A DNA stretch of 53,429 nt from Thermoplasmatales archaeon (GTDB lineage: Archaea; Thermoplasmatota; E2; UBA202; JdFR-43): NCBI GenBank assembly GCA_014361245.1, contig JACIWB010000004.1, forward strand, positions 1 through 53,429, in the 5' to 3' direction. This document shows, piece by piece, positions 25,152-33,427 of this stretch. The notes beneath the pieces were generated by a model. It was not told the origin of the DNA. It did not search any database and saw only the letters and a list, made by a program, of their open reading frames with translations. The translations under genes were made by a program, and so were the position numbers. How positions within the stretch are numbered: the first letter of the stretch is position 1; each line of letters opens with the position of its first letter.

Positions 25152-26029
25152 CAGCTCACGCTCGCTGTTTCAGCAACAAATGGCACAGATGTAACAACAA
25201 CAGCATCTTCATTATTCATTTTAAGCTCTAAGCTCTGGAATGTTGAATTTGAAAGTGTCATTGATGTTGGATTTGAGATGCCAAAAGAAATCACTATATT
25301 TGCTTTATTTAAATTTTCAACAAGTTCAAATTCTGTTTGAGCTCCTTTTTCAAGATATATATCAAGTGTGCCTTCCACTTGCACCTTGCCAGCGACAAGA
25401 TTATCTATTTTGTTACCTTGCACTTTGTAAATCCTTTCAAGATTGTTATTTATTGTTACTGAAAATGTTCTTGTGCCATAGCCGTATGTGCCTCCTCCTC
25501 TTGCTACACTTGCCCCGCCGTATGTTGCATATGTGCCATTCAATGCATTTGCATGCCTCAAATTTGCATAGCTGCTTAATGGGTCTGTTGATGATACTAC
25601 AACTTCTTTTGCAATATATTCTGTGCTAACAATAATTGGTTCCCCTACTTCCCCCCTAACTTCTATTGTATTCGCTTTGCACCCTTTTATTGTATAGTAT
25701 TTCCCTCCATAAGTTATTATAAAAACATAGCTGTTTAAATCATTGTCCGTATTTCTGTTTATTGCTTCTGATAGTGCCGTATTCCCCTGCTGCAAAAGAT
25801 AATCAATTTTAAGTGTATATTCTTTCTGCTTTCCTATTGTTGTCACACCATCAACATCGCTTATGCTAAATAGCACCTCGGGGTTTTCATCTGCTGTAAG
25901 CAATATGTTTTTTATTACATCGCTTGGCTTTTCCAAATATGTTACGCTTGATGGGTTGTATAGCCCGCCGCCATAGCTATTTTCTTGCAAATATTCTATA
26001 TTTGCACTAAATCCTGTCTGTATCGGCAT
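25151..26029 (-). CDS. Major tail tube protein
   Basis: 292 aa, beta-rich. Region TLKIDYLLQQGNTALSEAINR and RGGGTYGYGTRTFSVTINNNLERIYKVQG fit phage tail-tube proteins; location immediately before the chaperone/tape genes supports the call. C-terminal LVAGKVQVEGTLDIYLEKG completes the tube-like fold. No sheath gene is next to it, consistent with a non-contractile tail. Confidence 0.75.
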   Translation of the reverse strand: MPIQTGFSANIEYLQENSYGGGLYNPSSVTYLEKPSDVIKNILLTADENPEVLFSISDVDGVTTIGKQKEYTLKIDYLLQQGNTALSEAINRNTDNDLNSYVFIITYGGKYYTIKGCKANTIEVRGEVGEPIIVSTEYIAKEVVVSSTDPLSSYANLRHANALNGTYATYGGASVARGGGTYGYGTRTFSVTINNNLERIYKVQGNKIDNLVAGKVQVEGTLDIYLEKGAQTEFELVENLNKANIVISFGISNPTSMTLSNSTFQSLELKMNNEDAVVVTSVPFVAETASVS

Positions 26030-26031
26030 TT

Positions 26032-26475
26032 TTAACTCACCTCATTTATTTCAATTATTTCAATTTCTATTAGCCTTCTTTCTACCTCATTTTTTTCTAA
26101 ACCTGTTAAATTTCTTACATTTAAAACTCCTATTATACAATTTCCAAATGCATTTATATTTTCATAAATTTCATAAATTAAATTATCGCATACTTCATTA
26201 ATTAATTCTTCCCAATCATATACTTCCGTTCTTTGTATATATACATTACAATCTATAAGATGGCTGCAAAATAATTTTTTGCCGCCAATATCTGCCACAT
26301 CAAAAGATGTGCTTGCATTTGATAAAACCACCAATGGTAAAGTTTTTTCATAAGCTTCTTCTGCCTTTACAATAGGCACATTCTTTATATTTGTTGGTAT
26401 ATAGTATTTTGTGCCTATTTTGCCATCATATTCATTTTGGAATAATTGTATTATTATATCTCTTTTATCGCTCAT
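26032..26475 (-). CDS. Tail completion/terminator-like protein
   Basis: 147 aa, mixed alpha/beta. Place between connector and tube genes and a pattern of short N-terminal helix, strand (PLVVLSNASTSF), DWEELINEVCDNLIYEIYENI and final strands fits tail-terminator (gpU/gp17-like) proteins. Similarity is structural guesswork; sequence identity to a named family is not clear. Start overlaps the preceding small ORF (ATGA). Confidence 0.55.
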   Translation of the reverse strand: MSDKRDIIIQLFQNEYDGKIGTKYYIPTNIKNVPIVKAEEAYEKTLPLVVLSNASTSFDVADIGGKKLFCSHLIDCNVYIQRTEVYDWEELINEVCDNLIYEIYENINAFGNCIIGVLNVRNLTGLEKNEVERRLIEIEIIEINEVS

Positions 26476-26606
26476 ATTCTTATTATTATCTTTTCATCTT
26501 TTTCTGCTTTATCTATTAAATCCTTTATCGCTTCCTTTAATTCTTCTTTATTTGATGCTTTTATTTCTATTGAATAACCTAATTTTTTATCTAATCTTGC
26601 CCTCAT
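26472..26606 (-). CDS. 44-aa coupled small protein in the head-tail joining region
   Basis: Both ends are ATGA overlaps: its ATG (26606) with the connector stop and its TGA (26474-26472) with the next ATG. Sequence RLDKKLGYSIEIKASNKEE followed by a lysine/glutamate helix and IIIRI looks like a real small alpha/beta protein. In phages this slot often holds HK97 gp10-like or small neck proteins. Function unknown. Confidence 0.65.
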   Translation of the reverse strand: MRARLDKKLGYSIEIKASNKEELKEAIKDLIDKAEKDEKIIIRI

Positions 26607-27181
26607 GTTCCCCTCACGGAAGTTTTAATTTTTTTAATGCATTCATCATATAATTTCATAAAATTACTTCCTCTTTCAACTATCATTTTATTTTTTTCTA
26701 AATCAGCAATTGTTATTTTTTCCTGCCCTTTCAGCCTACTTTCTAAAAAGAATGCAGTTAAATAGATAACTGCCTGTGCAAATAAATCTTCATTATAATT
26801 TTTTGGCTCTGAATAATATGTTATGTATATCTTCGCATTTGAATAAATTTGATTTGTGCCATCCCTTGTAACTTTTATTTTGCCCTCATATTTATCTATG
26901 ATTTCAACCTTGCAATAATAATAGTTATCATTGTAATAATAAATCCCATAGCAATCTGCGTATTCATTTATTGGCGTATTTTTAAGATAAAATATTGTAT
27001 TTTCTCCATCAATTTCATTTTTATCATTTTCGCTTAAATCTTCCCTAACATGTTTTAATAAACATGTGCTTATTACATTCATTTGTGCTTTTTCTATCAT
27101 TTGTTGTATTTCATTATCGCTAACATTTTCGCTTATGCCGGCCGCCACCCTAACTTCAGTTATATCTGTTATGAGCTTCAT
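26603..27181 (-). CDS. Head-tail connector/adaptor-like protein
   Basis: 192 aa from ATG 27181, which overlaps the previous stop; a frame opening at 27196 is longer. N-terminal ITDITEVRVAAGISENVSDNEIQQMIEKAQ matches the start of phage head-tail adaptor proteins (helical 'xLxAxLxxDxxL'-like bundle), with helical C-terminus (FAQAVIYLTAFFLESRLKG). A beta-rich insertion (YYYNDNYYYCKVEIID) sits in the middle. Assigned by pattern and gene order. Confidence 0.6.
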   Translation of the reverse strand: MKLITDITEVRVAAGISENVSDNEIQQMIEKAQMNVISTCLLKHVREDLSENDKNEIDGENTIFYLKNTPINEYADCYGIYYYNDNYYYCKVEIIDKYEGKIKVTRDGTNQIYSNAKIYITYYSEPKNYNEDLFAQAVIYLTAFFLESRLKGQEKITIADLEKNKMIVERGSNFMKLYDECIKKIKTSVRGT

Positions 27182-27459
27182 TTTTCCAACACCCAAACAA
27201 AATATTTATCTATTTGTCTATTCCCAGCGCCATCTGTTGCTTCAATATAGAAAATCCATTTGCCAGGTTGCAAAAAATTTATTAATTTATAAAATTTGCC
27301 TGTCCCTTCATTATCCATTTCTTCTTCGTCAATTTCTCCCGATGGTTTTATGATTTTGATTTTCACAGTTAAAGGATTAACATATTCATTATTTTTTTTA
27401 TATTCAACATTTATTTTTCCTGTCTCATTTAAATAAAAATCTGCATACATATTTTTCAT
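27178..27459 (-). CDS. Small Ig-like virion protein
   Basis: 93 aa of beta-strands: NVEYKKNNEYVNPLTVKIKI, FYKLINFLQPGKWIFYIEA and DKYFVWVLEK, the pattern of an Ig-like/bacterial-type decoration domain. ATGA overlaps at both ends tie it to the fibre and connector genes. Probably part of the fibre or a capsid decoration. Confidence 0.55.
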   Translation of the reverse strand: MKNMYADFYLNETGKINVEYKKNNEYVNPLTVKIKIIKPSGEIDEEEMDNEGTGKFYKLINFLQPGKWIFYIEATDGAGNRQIDKYFVWVLEK

Positions 27460-29378
27460 CCTCTTGCAAATTCTATATTTGTCTCATATAATTTAGCAAA
27501 TTCTATATTTGTCTCATATAATTTAGATGCTAAAGCATTTCTTTCATATAATTTTTTAAATATTATTGCTAATGCAAATGGCAACAAAATTGAAAATGAA
27601 GCAATGCATGCATCATCTAAATATATATTTTCTTCTAATATTATCTTCAGTATTTTAAATATTTGATAAACTTCATCAAGAGAAATATATTCTTGCAATT
27701 CTTTATATGTTTTCTTTTTAATTGCTTCTTCAAGCTTTATTATCTCGCTTATGGAAGCAATATAAATTAATTTTTGAAGAAAATCAACAAGTAAAATAGC
27801 ATCGCTTTTTGTTATATTTGCTGATTTTTTAATGCTGTCTATAAGATTAATTACATCTTGCCTTTCAAGCAATGCATTTTTAATTATTATATCTGCAATA
27901 TTAATGCTGTCTGAAAGAATTAAGAAAAATGTTAATAGAATGCTATCTGATAATGTTATATTTTCAGATTTAATTACTTGTAAGTATTTACTTATGCTTT
28001 CTTGCAAATTAGCAATTTCTTCAATATTTTTTGATGTTGATTTTTTTAATTCATCGAGCAGCTGCAATGTGTCTTCAAGAATTATCGATAAAACAAGCTC
28101 TGTTATTATATTATCTGATAAGCTTATTGTATCTAATTTTTTAACTTCTGCATATTTTGAAAGTAATTCATTTAAAGTTATATTATCTAATTTTTTAACT
28201 TCTGCATATTTTGAAAGTAATTCATTTAAAGTTATATTATCTAATTTTTTAACTTCTGCATATTTTGAAAGTAATTCATTTAAAGTTATATTATCTGCTC
28301 GTGAAATATCTGGTTTTTTTACTGATAAGTCACTTAACCCCATCCCATCCTGCTTTATGGTTGAAATACCTTTTGCGATTGTATCACTTAAAGTTACTGT
28401 ATCTGTGCAGGTTTTGCTATAAAAACCAGGACTTGTCCAGCTTCCAAAGCTATTCCAGGATGGGTTTGTTGTAAGATATTTCCTAACTCTTAAATTTTTA
28501 AATCTTGAATAATAGCCAGTTCGCCATGAATAACACCAAACACCACAGAGACCGCTTGTTAAAGTAGTGTCTGTCGCTGAAATTTCAACACTTTCAAATC
28601 TATAATATAAATTTGAGCCATAAGCACGAGCTAAATATTTGTAATATGTGCCAGACGATAGATTTCCCGATGATGTCTGTGCAAGAGAGGTATCTACACC
28701 TGTTGTTTTATAACTTATTGCATGCGTATCTGGACTTTGACTTATATCTGTAAGAAAAGAATATGCCGCAGGTGTTGATGTTCTTCTTGCCCCCAAACCT
28801 GCAACATTTAATACATTTGTTAATATTTCTACATAAAGTTCTATATCTCCCTGCTCTCCAAGGGGAATTATTCCCAACAATATTTCATGATGCCCTGTCC
28901 CTGATGTTTTGGTGATTTGATAATATCCAGAGCTCCAAGATAACGAATAACTCCCACCATCCCAACCAACACTATAAAATCCATAAGAGCTACGTTTATC
29001 CGTGCTTGCATTATCAAACCATAAAAATGTATCTTCCCCAGATGAATATTCACTTGCACCTGAATTGCCACAAAAAAGATAAATAGTAGATGGAGCAGAT
29101 GAAGGAATTTTTAGCCATACCTTCCTTTCCACTCCATCCGTATAGCTTTCTGTCCATTCGCCAAGTTGTGTAGATGTAACTGGACTATTTGTTGTTCCAA
29201 ATCTATGGTCCTTCATATCAGAGTAATAGCAATGCCCTTCCTCATAAATTATATTATTTGCTGGATCATTTGTGCCATTACCTCTTTTTATTATAAGTTG
29301 CATAGTATAATCTGCTACTGAGTTGCTTATATTTAATGCATAATAGCCACTCCAGCCGCTGGAAGGATCAAGAGCCAT
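27456..29378 (-). CDS. Tail fibre-like protein: DUF2341/lectin head and coiled repeats
   Basis: 640 aa. Residues about 1-140 (GWSGYYALNISNSVADYTMQL ... VWLKIPSSAPSTIYLFCGNS) match DUF2341, followed by a concanavalin-like region (about 140-310: FYSVGWDGGSYSLSWSSGYY ... CGVWCYSWRTGYYSRFKNLRVR). From about 330 to 600 there are degenerate 'DxIxLxDxIxK' repeats, including three identical 18-aa units (DNITLNELLSKYAEVKKL). The last residues are two copies of LYETNIEFA. Likely long receptor-binding fibre. Confidence 0.72.
   Translation of the reverse strand: MALDPSSGWSGYYALNISNSVADYTMQLIIKRGNGTNDPANNIIYEEGHCYYSDMKDHRFGTTNSPVTSTQLGEWTESYTDGVERKVWLKIPSSAPSTIYLFCGNSGASEYSSGEDTFLWFDNASTDKRSSYGFYSVGWDGGSYSLSWSSGYYQITKTSGTGHHEILLGIIPLGEQGDIELYVEILTNVLNVAGLGARRTSTPAAYSFLTDISQSPDTHAISYKTTGVDTSLAQTSSGNLSSGTYYKYLARAYGSNLYYRFESVEISATDTTLTSGLCGVWCYSWRTGYYSRFKNLRVRKYLTTNPSWNSFGSWTSPGFYSKTCTDTVTLSDTIAKGISTIKQDGMGLSDLSVKKPDISRADNITLNELLSKYAEVKKLDNITLNELLSKYAEVKKLDNITLNELLSKYAEVKKLDTISLSDNIITELVLSIILEDTLQLLDELKKSTSKNIEEIANLQESISKYLQVIKSENITLSDSILLTFFLILSDSINIADIIIKNALLERQDVINLIDSIKKSANITKSDAILLVDFLQKLIYIASISEIIKLEEAIKKKTYKELQEYISLDEVYQIFKILKIILEENIYLDDACIASFSILLPFALAIIFKKLYERNALASKLYETNIEFAKLYETNIEFARG
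27466..27525 (-). repeat. Two identical 30-bp tandem repeats at the fibre C-terminus
   Basis: Copies at 27466-27495 and 27496-27525, encoding a 10-residue unit with LYETNIEFA. Confidence 0.95.
28133..28294 (-). repeat. Three identical 54-bp tandem repeats in the fibre gene
   Basis: Copies begin at 28133, 28187 and 28241. Each encodes 18 residues, so copy-number change preserves the frame. Lack of silent differences indicates recent expansion. Confidence 0.95.
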
Positions 29379-29828
29379 TTAAATCTGTTCTATAACAAGT
29401 TCCTCATTCGCCAAATAGCAAATCACATCTGTTTTTGTGCCATCTTGCTTAACTACTTTTGCATATACCTTTTCAATATCTGAATTTATATCTGTAATTT
29501 CAAAATATTTAAGTTCCCCATTTTGCACTTTTCCTTTTAATTTGCTTCTGATTTTTATATCAAATGTTTCTGGAGTTGGAACTATTACTTCAAATATTGT
29601 TGGGTCTTTGTTAAACCATTCAAAATTTGTGCCATCAAAGCTCACTGCATAGATATCATGATTTGCTTTAATTACTCCTTTTTCATCTCTATACCATAAA
29701 ATCCAGTGATGATATATGCCATTTGGTTCTGTTGTGCCATAATAATTTAGTTTTACTATTGCATCTTCACCATATTTTGCTTTATAGGCACCAATAAGAG
29801 CTTGTTCTAATTCTTCTCGGGTTGTCAT
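29379..29828 (-). CDS. Hypothetical virion-region protein
   Basis: 149 aa. N-terminal helix (REELEQALIGAYKAKYGED) then beta-rich sequence (GIYHHWILWYRDEKG; VSFDGTNFEWFNKD). Its stop directly precedes the fibre ATG. Likely a fibre or adhesin partner; no family recognised. Confidence 0.6.
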   Translation of the reverse strand: MTTREELEQALIGAYKAKYGEDAIVKLNYYGTTEPNGIYHHWILWYRDEKGVIKANHDIYAVSFDGTNFEWFNKDPTIFEVIVPTPETFDIKIRSKLKGKVQNGELKYFEITDINSDIEKVYAKVVKQDGTKTDVICYLANEELVIEQI

Positions 29829-29832
29829 ATTA

Positions 29833-30291
29833 TCAACTTACTACTATTTTATAAGTAATCTGCAGTGCATCTCCATTGCCAACATTTATTGCTGAAAATA
29901 CTTTCCTGCACAGCATTATTCCATTCGAACTTGCATTAAACACTCCAGCCTCAGTTATTGCATATGAGCTTGAGAAGTTGAAAGTTGCGACCAACTGAGC
30001 TGTATCATCCGTCACAGTTGTTGTTACCCTTGAGCCTGTTGCATTCGTCCTCATTACTTCATTAACAAGTGCCGTCTGAGTTGCATTTTCTTCCGTTGTT
30101 CCTGTTCCTATTGCAATATAATCAAATTTATCTATGCCTGTCACATCATTTAATATTAAGCCAGCCACTGCCGCCTTGCCGCCATTAACTATTATATTGT
30201 CATATGTTCTTTCATCTATAACCTTACCATCCCTTATATGCTTAATATTAAATTGCCCTTTTAACTTAATATTTTCATTTATATTATTCAT
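29833..30291 (-). CDS. Tail-fibre-type minor structural protein
   Basis: 152 aa. The middle (FDYIAIGTGTTEENATQTALVNE, then FNFSSSYAITEAGVFNAS) is a pattern shared by many phage tail-fibre or baseplate accessory proteins. Preceded by a good GGAGGGGG ribosome site just before ATG 30291. Located between the capsid and fibre genes. Confidence 0.65.
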   Translation of the reverse strand: MNNINENIKLKGQFNIKHIRDGKVIDERTYDNIIVNGGKAAVAGLILNDVTGIDKFDYIAIGTGTTEENATQTALVNEVMRTNATGSRVTTTVTDDTAQLVATFNFSSSYAITEAGVFNASSNGIMLCRKVFSAINVGNGDALQITYKIVVS

Positions 30292-30442
30292 TTTCCCCCT
30301 CCAGCTCTACTAAAACTTTTAATTTACTCCCAGCTCTTGCGATTATATCATCGCTTGCTTCTTTAATTTCACCATAAGCAATGCTCCAGCCTGTTACAGC
30401 ATCAATATAAAAATATCCTCTATTCAGTTTTACTTTTTGCAT
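30284..30442 (-). CDS. 52-aa small protein after the capsid gene
   Basis: ATG 30442 lies inside the previous ORF (23-nt overlap) and its stop overlaps the start of the next gene. Sequence (GYFYIDAVTGWSIAYGEI then KEASDDIIARAGSKLKVLVEL) is protein-like and fills an otherwise empty gap. Unknown function. Confidence 0.6.
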   Translation of the reverse strand: MQKVKLNRGYFYIDAVTGWSIAYGEIKEASDDIIARAGSKLKVLVELEGENE

Positions 30443-30611
30443 TTTTCCCCTCTTCTAAAATTTTATAATCCTTTCCTTCAATAATTTCATTAAGTATTTT
30501 TAATATTGCTTTTTTACCTATATTCACATATTCCTTTCTGCCAAAGAAAGTGCCATCTCTTATGCTCATTATGTAAGCATCATCCTGCATTTTCTTAATT
30601 TCTATTTTCAT
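30420..30611 (-). CDS. 63-aa hypothetical protein after the capsid gene
   Basis: Starts MKIEIKKMQDDAYIMSIRDG; alpha/beta, lysine-rich end. 38 bp after the capsid gene. Could be a decoration or head protein; not recognised. Confidence 0.55.
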   Translation of the reverse strand: MKIEIKKMQDDAYIMSIRDGTFFGRKEYVNIGKKAILKILNEIIEGKDYKILEEGKNAKSKTE

Positions 30612-30649
30612 GCTAATCTTTTAAATAAATAAAGAAGGGAGAAAGAAGA

Positions 30650-31609
30650 TTATGCCTTTGCTGAAATCAGCAAGCAAATTCCATTGTTATCTATTTTACC
30701 GATTGCGTATGTAAATGAAGCAACAACTTCATGTATAAGCTTGCTTGGCTCATAATTTAATTCAATTCTTAGTGGGTCATTTGTGGCAACTGCCATGCTA
30801 TATTTGTTATCTATCAAAACACCTTCATATCCCGTTGTATTGAATGAGCCTACCGGGCTTTGAGTTGTTCCTTCATATGTTGCAACATTTGTTGTTTCTA
30901 TTATCTTAACTCCAAGATATTTTCCTATTTCTCCTGTCATTACAACTTCATTGCTTCCGTATTCGCTTGCATTTGTAAATTGGTCATCATCCCTCAATGC
31001 TTTAATTTGTCTTGGATGCAAGAAAGCATATAGTTGCCCCTCTACGCCTCTGTTATTTTCTCTTATTTTTGTTATTGCCTCATTGAATAAGGCAGGTGTT
31101 AAAATATCCCCTGCATCAACTGTGTTATCTGAGCCAGCAAGCACATATGGCACGGTTAAACTTGCAATGGTTGAATTTGCAAATGCCTGCAATATCAATT
31201 TATCCTTTTTCTCTGCAAGCCATGTTGCCATTTCATCTTTTATGAAATCCCCAATTGGCATATTTATGAAAGCCCAGTCCTTAAGTGCATCCTCAGTAAT
31301 TTCTGTCATAAAACCATATCTTGATAATGGCAGATTTACTGCGCTTATATCAAAATTCTCACTTTCTAATGCAGTTCCTGGTGTATATGCCCATGTGCTT
31401 GGCTCTGTCATTTTCTTTATTATTGGCACTCTGAAATAATTTCCTTGTATTGTATATACTCGCCCTGCTTCGCCAAGCACCGCTTCTGCCTTTGTATTCG
31501 CTGCTGCCCTCTTTATTATATCTTTTGCCCATTCTGCAAGCTCTTTTCTATCGCTTATAGCATCCCAATCTGTGCCTCCGCCTTGCACTAATTCTATAAT
31601 ACTTTTCAT
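30650..31609 (-). CDS. HK97-type major capsid protein
   Basis: 319 aa. Features: EAGRVYTIQGNYFRVPIIKKM and SRYGFMTEITEDALKD (N-arm/E-loop area), EMATWLAEKKDKLILQAF, a P-domain stretch (ALFNEAITKIRENNRG, LHPRQIKALRDD) and GEIGKYLGVKIIETTNV in the A-domain, then a closing strand. Order after protease/scaffold and before tail genes is standard. No protease-cleaved delta domain is visible in this chain, so scaffolding is likely supplied by the upstream fusion protein. Confidence 0.85.
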   Translation of the reverse strand: MKSIIELVQGGGTDWDAISDRKELAEWAKDIIKRAAANTKAEAVLGEAGRVYTIQGNYFRVPIIKKMTEPSTWAYTPGTALESENFDISAVNLPLSRYGFMTEITEDALKDWAFINMPIGDFIKDEMATWLAEKKDKLILQAFANSTIASLTVPYVLAGSDNTVDAGDILTPALFNEAITKIRENNRGVEGQLYAFLHPRQIKALRDDDQFTNASEYGSNEVVMTGEIGKYLGVKIIETTNVATYEGTTQSPVGSFNTTGYEGVLIDNKYSMAVATNDPLRIELNYEPSKLIHEVVASFTYAIGKIDNNGICLLISAKA

Positions 31610-31616
31610 TTTTACA

Positions 31617-32822
31617 TCACCCCATTATTTCCAACATTTTTCTAACATATTCTTTTGTATTATCAATATTGCTATCTATTGAAATAGATAGCCTTTTACT
31701 CTTATTTTTTAAATTTTCAATTTCTTTTTCTTTTTCTCTTAACAAATCATTCAACCTCATTATTTCTTTTTCAAGCCTTTCAATTATTTCTTCATGCCTG
31801 CATCTTTCTGTAACTTCCTTTCCAAATTCTGGTGGCTCTTTTTCAAATTCCTTATAATGAGCTGCCAAATGCTGATATACTCTTTTCTTATCTTCTTCTG
31901 GAATATCAACCCCACCTCTTGCCCCCATCAATGCCGCCATCGCTGCAACCACGCCACGCCATACCACCGCCTTATCCTTTGCTCTATGATGTGGCAATTT
32001 CATATCTGTAAATCTATCAGGCGGGTTCTTCGGCATCCATGCAAAGCATGAAGCAATTTCTTTCTTTTCTTCATTGGTTAATTCTTCCCAGCTTTTATCT
32101 GTGAAATCTTTTAGTTGTGGTGCTTCCCATGCTTCATCCTCAACCTTATCATATTTTTCTGGGTTATCTGGCACTACCCCAAATTCTACTTTTTCCTTTT
32201 CTTCTACTATTTCTTTCTTTTCTGCATTTTCTTTGCCTTCTGTTATTTCCAACATATCACCTCCTTTTTCATTAAAACTTATGGTAACTGAATTTAAATT
32301 GCCATATCCGCTACTGCATACTTCAGCCACTATTTGATTATCAATGCTGCAACCAATGCCGCAGCCATCCGCTGGGCTGCATGCCCCCCTTGTAACTAAT
32401 GCCAAATGGTCAAATTCTAAATTTCGCCCCACCTTTATTAATTCTCCATTTACTTTTTCTTCATTTATATCCATCCATACGCCTACGCTAACCTCAGCAG
32501 GCACGCCTGCCAGCTGCCTTAATTTTATGAAGCCTTTAGCAACATTATATTTTACTGCATCTTCAACCAAAACCAGGCTAACTTTCAACTCATTATTTTT
32601 GAATTCAGCATCCTTGATAAAACCAATCTCATCCTCTACTTTATCGCTATGGTCTAAATTTAGTGGCTTACCTATAATTGAAGCATATGATTTTGCAATT
32701 TCTTCAGATGGAATATATATTCCATTAAAGATTTTATCCCCCACAAGAGCAATTGCTTCATCAACTTCTTTACTTTCCTTATTTTCTTTTAAATTACAAC
32801 TGAAGAATTTTAATTCCTTCAT
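31617..32822 (-). CDS. Prohead protease fused to a scaffold-like C-terminus (XkdF-like)
   Basis: 401 aa. N-terminal protease part: VGDKIFNGIYIPSEE, LNLDHSDKVEDEIGFI (candidate His) and PAEVSVGVW (candidate Ser), then LEFDHLALVTRGACSPADGCG, the usual protease end. Middle domain about 225-335 (LPHHRAKDKAVVWRGVVAAMA, then VYQHLAAHYKEF) is found in other phage protease fusions. The end is a coiled coil (LEKEIMRLNDLLREKEKEIEN), a scaffold signature. ATG 32822 follows GAGGGGTG. Confidence 0.75.
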   Translation of the reverse strand: MKELKFFSCNLKENKESKEVDEAIALVGDKIFNGIYIPSEEIAKSYASIIGKPLNLDHSDKVEDEIGFIKDAEFKNNELKVSLVLVEDAVKYNVAKGFIKLRQLAGVPAEVSVGVWMDINEEKVNGELIKVGRNLEFDHLALVTRGACSPADGCGIGCSIDNQIVAEVCSSGYGNLNSVTISFNEKGGDMLEITEGKENAEKKEIVEEKEKVEFGVVPDNPEKYDKVEDEAWEAPQLKDFTDKSWEELTNEEKKEIASCFAWMPKNPPDRFTDMKLPHHRAKDKAVVWRGVVAAMAALMGARGGVDIPEEDKKRVYQHLAAHYKEFEKEPPEFGKEVTERCRHEEIIERLEKEIMRLNDLLREKEKEIENLKNKSKRLSISIDSNIDNTKEYVRKMLEIMG

Positions 32823-32837
32823 TTCACCCCTCCTATT

Positions 32838-33170
32838 CTAAACTCCTATTCTAAACTTAAATTGGCTAAATTTCATTCTTGCCTCCTGCATCGCCGGGCG
32901 TAGATATGGTTGTGCCATCATTTTATATGTGCCAAATTCAACATATGGAGCATATTCAACATTTGTCCCAACTGCATATGCGAGTTTATCTATTTTTTCT
33001 GTTGTAATTGAGCTTCTAAGCCTGCCCGTATCTACCGGGCATATTCTTTTAGCTTCTTTTTCAATGAAGAATGCAACTTCCTTGAGCAATGCATCTATAT
33101 TTTCTTCTTCAGTTATTGAATTTAATGTTTTTTGCAATTTTTCAAATCCAATGATTTTAGCTGCAATCAT
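32838..33170 (-). CDS. HK97 gp10-like neck/tail-completion protein
   Basis: 110 aa. Signature: AFFIEKEAKRICPVDTGRLRSSI and VEYAPYVEFGTYKMMAQPYLRPAM, the classic PVDTG(R/N)LR ... EFGT..M.A.PFLRPA pattern of TIGR01725. Normally found between connector and tube; here it precedes the protease gene. An internal TATA-like stretch near 33200 may give it a secondary promoter. Confidence 0.85.
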   Translation of the reverse strand: MIAAKIIGFEKLQKTLNSITEEENIDALLKEVAFFIEKEAKRICPVDTGRLRSSITTEKIDKLAYAVGTNVEYAPYVEFGTYKMMAQPYLRPAMQEARMKFSQFKFRIGV

Positions 33171-33213
33171 TTCTATAATAATAAATTATTTTTTTGCATC
33201 TTATATATAAATT

Positions 33214-33414
33214 TTATCTATACGCTACATCACCGCCATATAATTCTTTTACATTTTCATCATCCTTTGGATGTATTACAATTCCATATATGCCAAGTTT
33301 TAACATTTTATTTGCAATTTTCATTATCTTTTTCTCATTTTTTATATAGAAATCGCTAAATTCTTTTTCATCATTTATTAAAGAAATTATATCAATTCTA
33401 AAATCTTCCTCCAT
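33214..33414 (-). CDS. 66-aa small virion-region protein
   Basis: ATG 33414 is set by a full GGAGGTG ribosome site at 33421-33428, which overlaps the stop of the upstream minor head gene. A longer frame to 33543 is only antisense-frame shadow. Protein: MEEDFRIDIISLINDEKEF, helix, then GIYGIVIHPKDDENVKEL. Unknown function. Confidence 0.65.
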   Translation of the reverse strand: MEEDFRIDIISLINDEKEFSDFYIKNEKKIMKIANKMLKLGIYGIVIHPKDDENVKELYGGDVAYR

Positions 33415-33427
33415 AATTTTCACCTCC

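Noticed and set aside
28133-28294. Possible CRISPR-like repeat array
   Set aside because: The 54-bp units are directly adjacent with no spacers and lie in frame within a fibre gene.
27832-28422. Plus-strand 196-codon ORF inside the fibre gene
   Set aside because: Shadow of a repeat-rich minus-strand gene; low-complexity serine-rich translation and no promoter.
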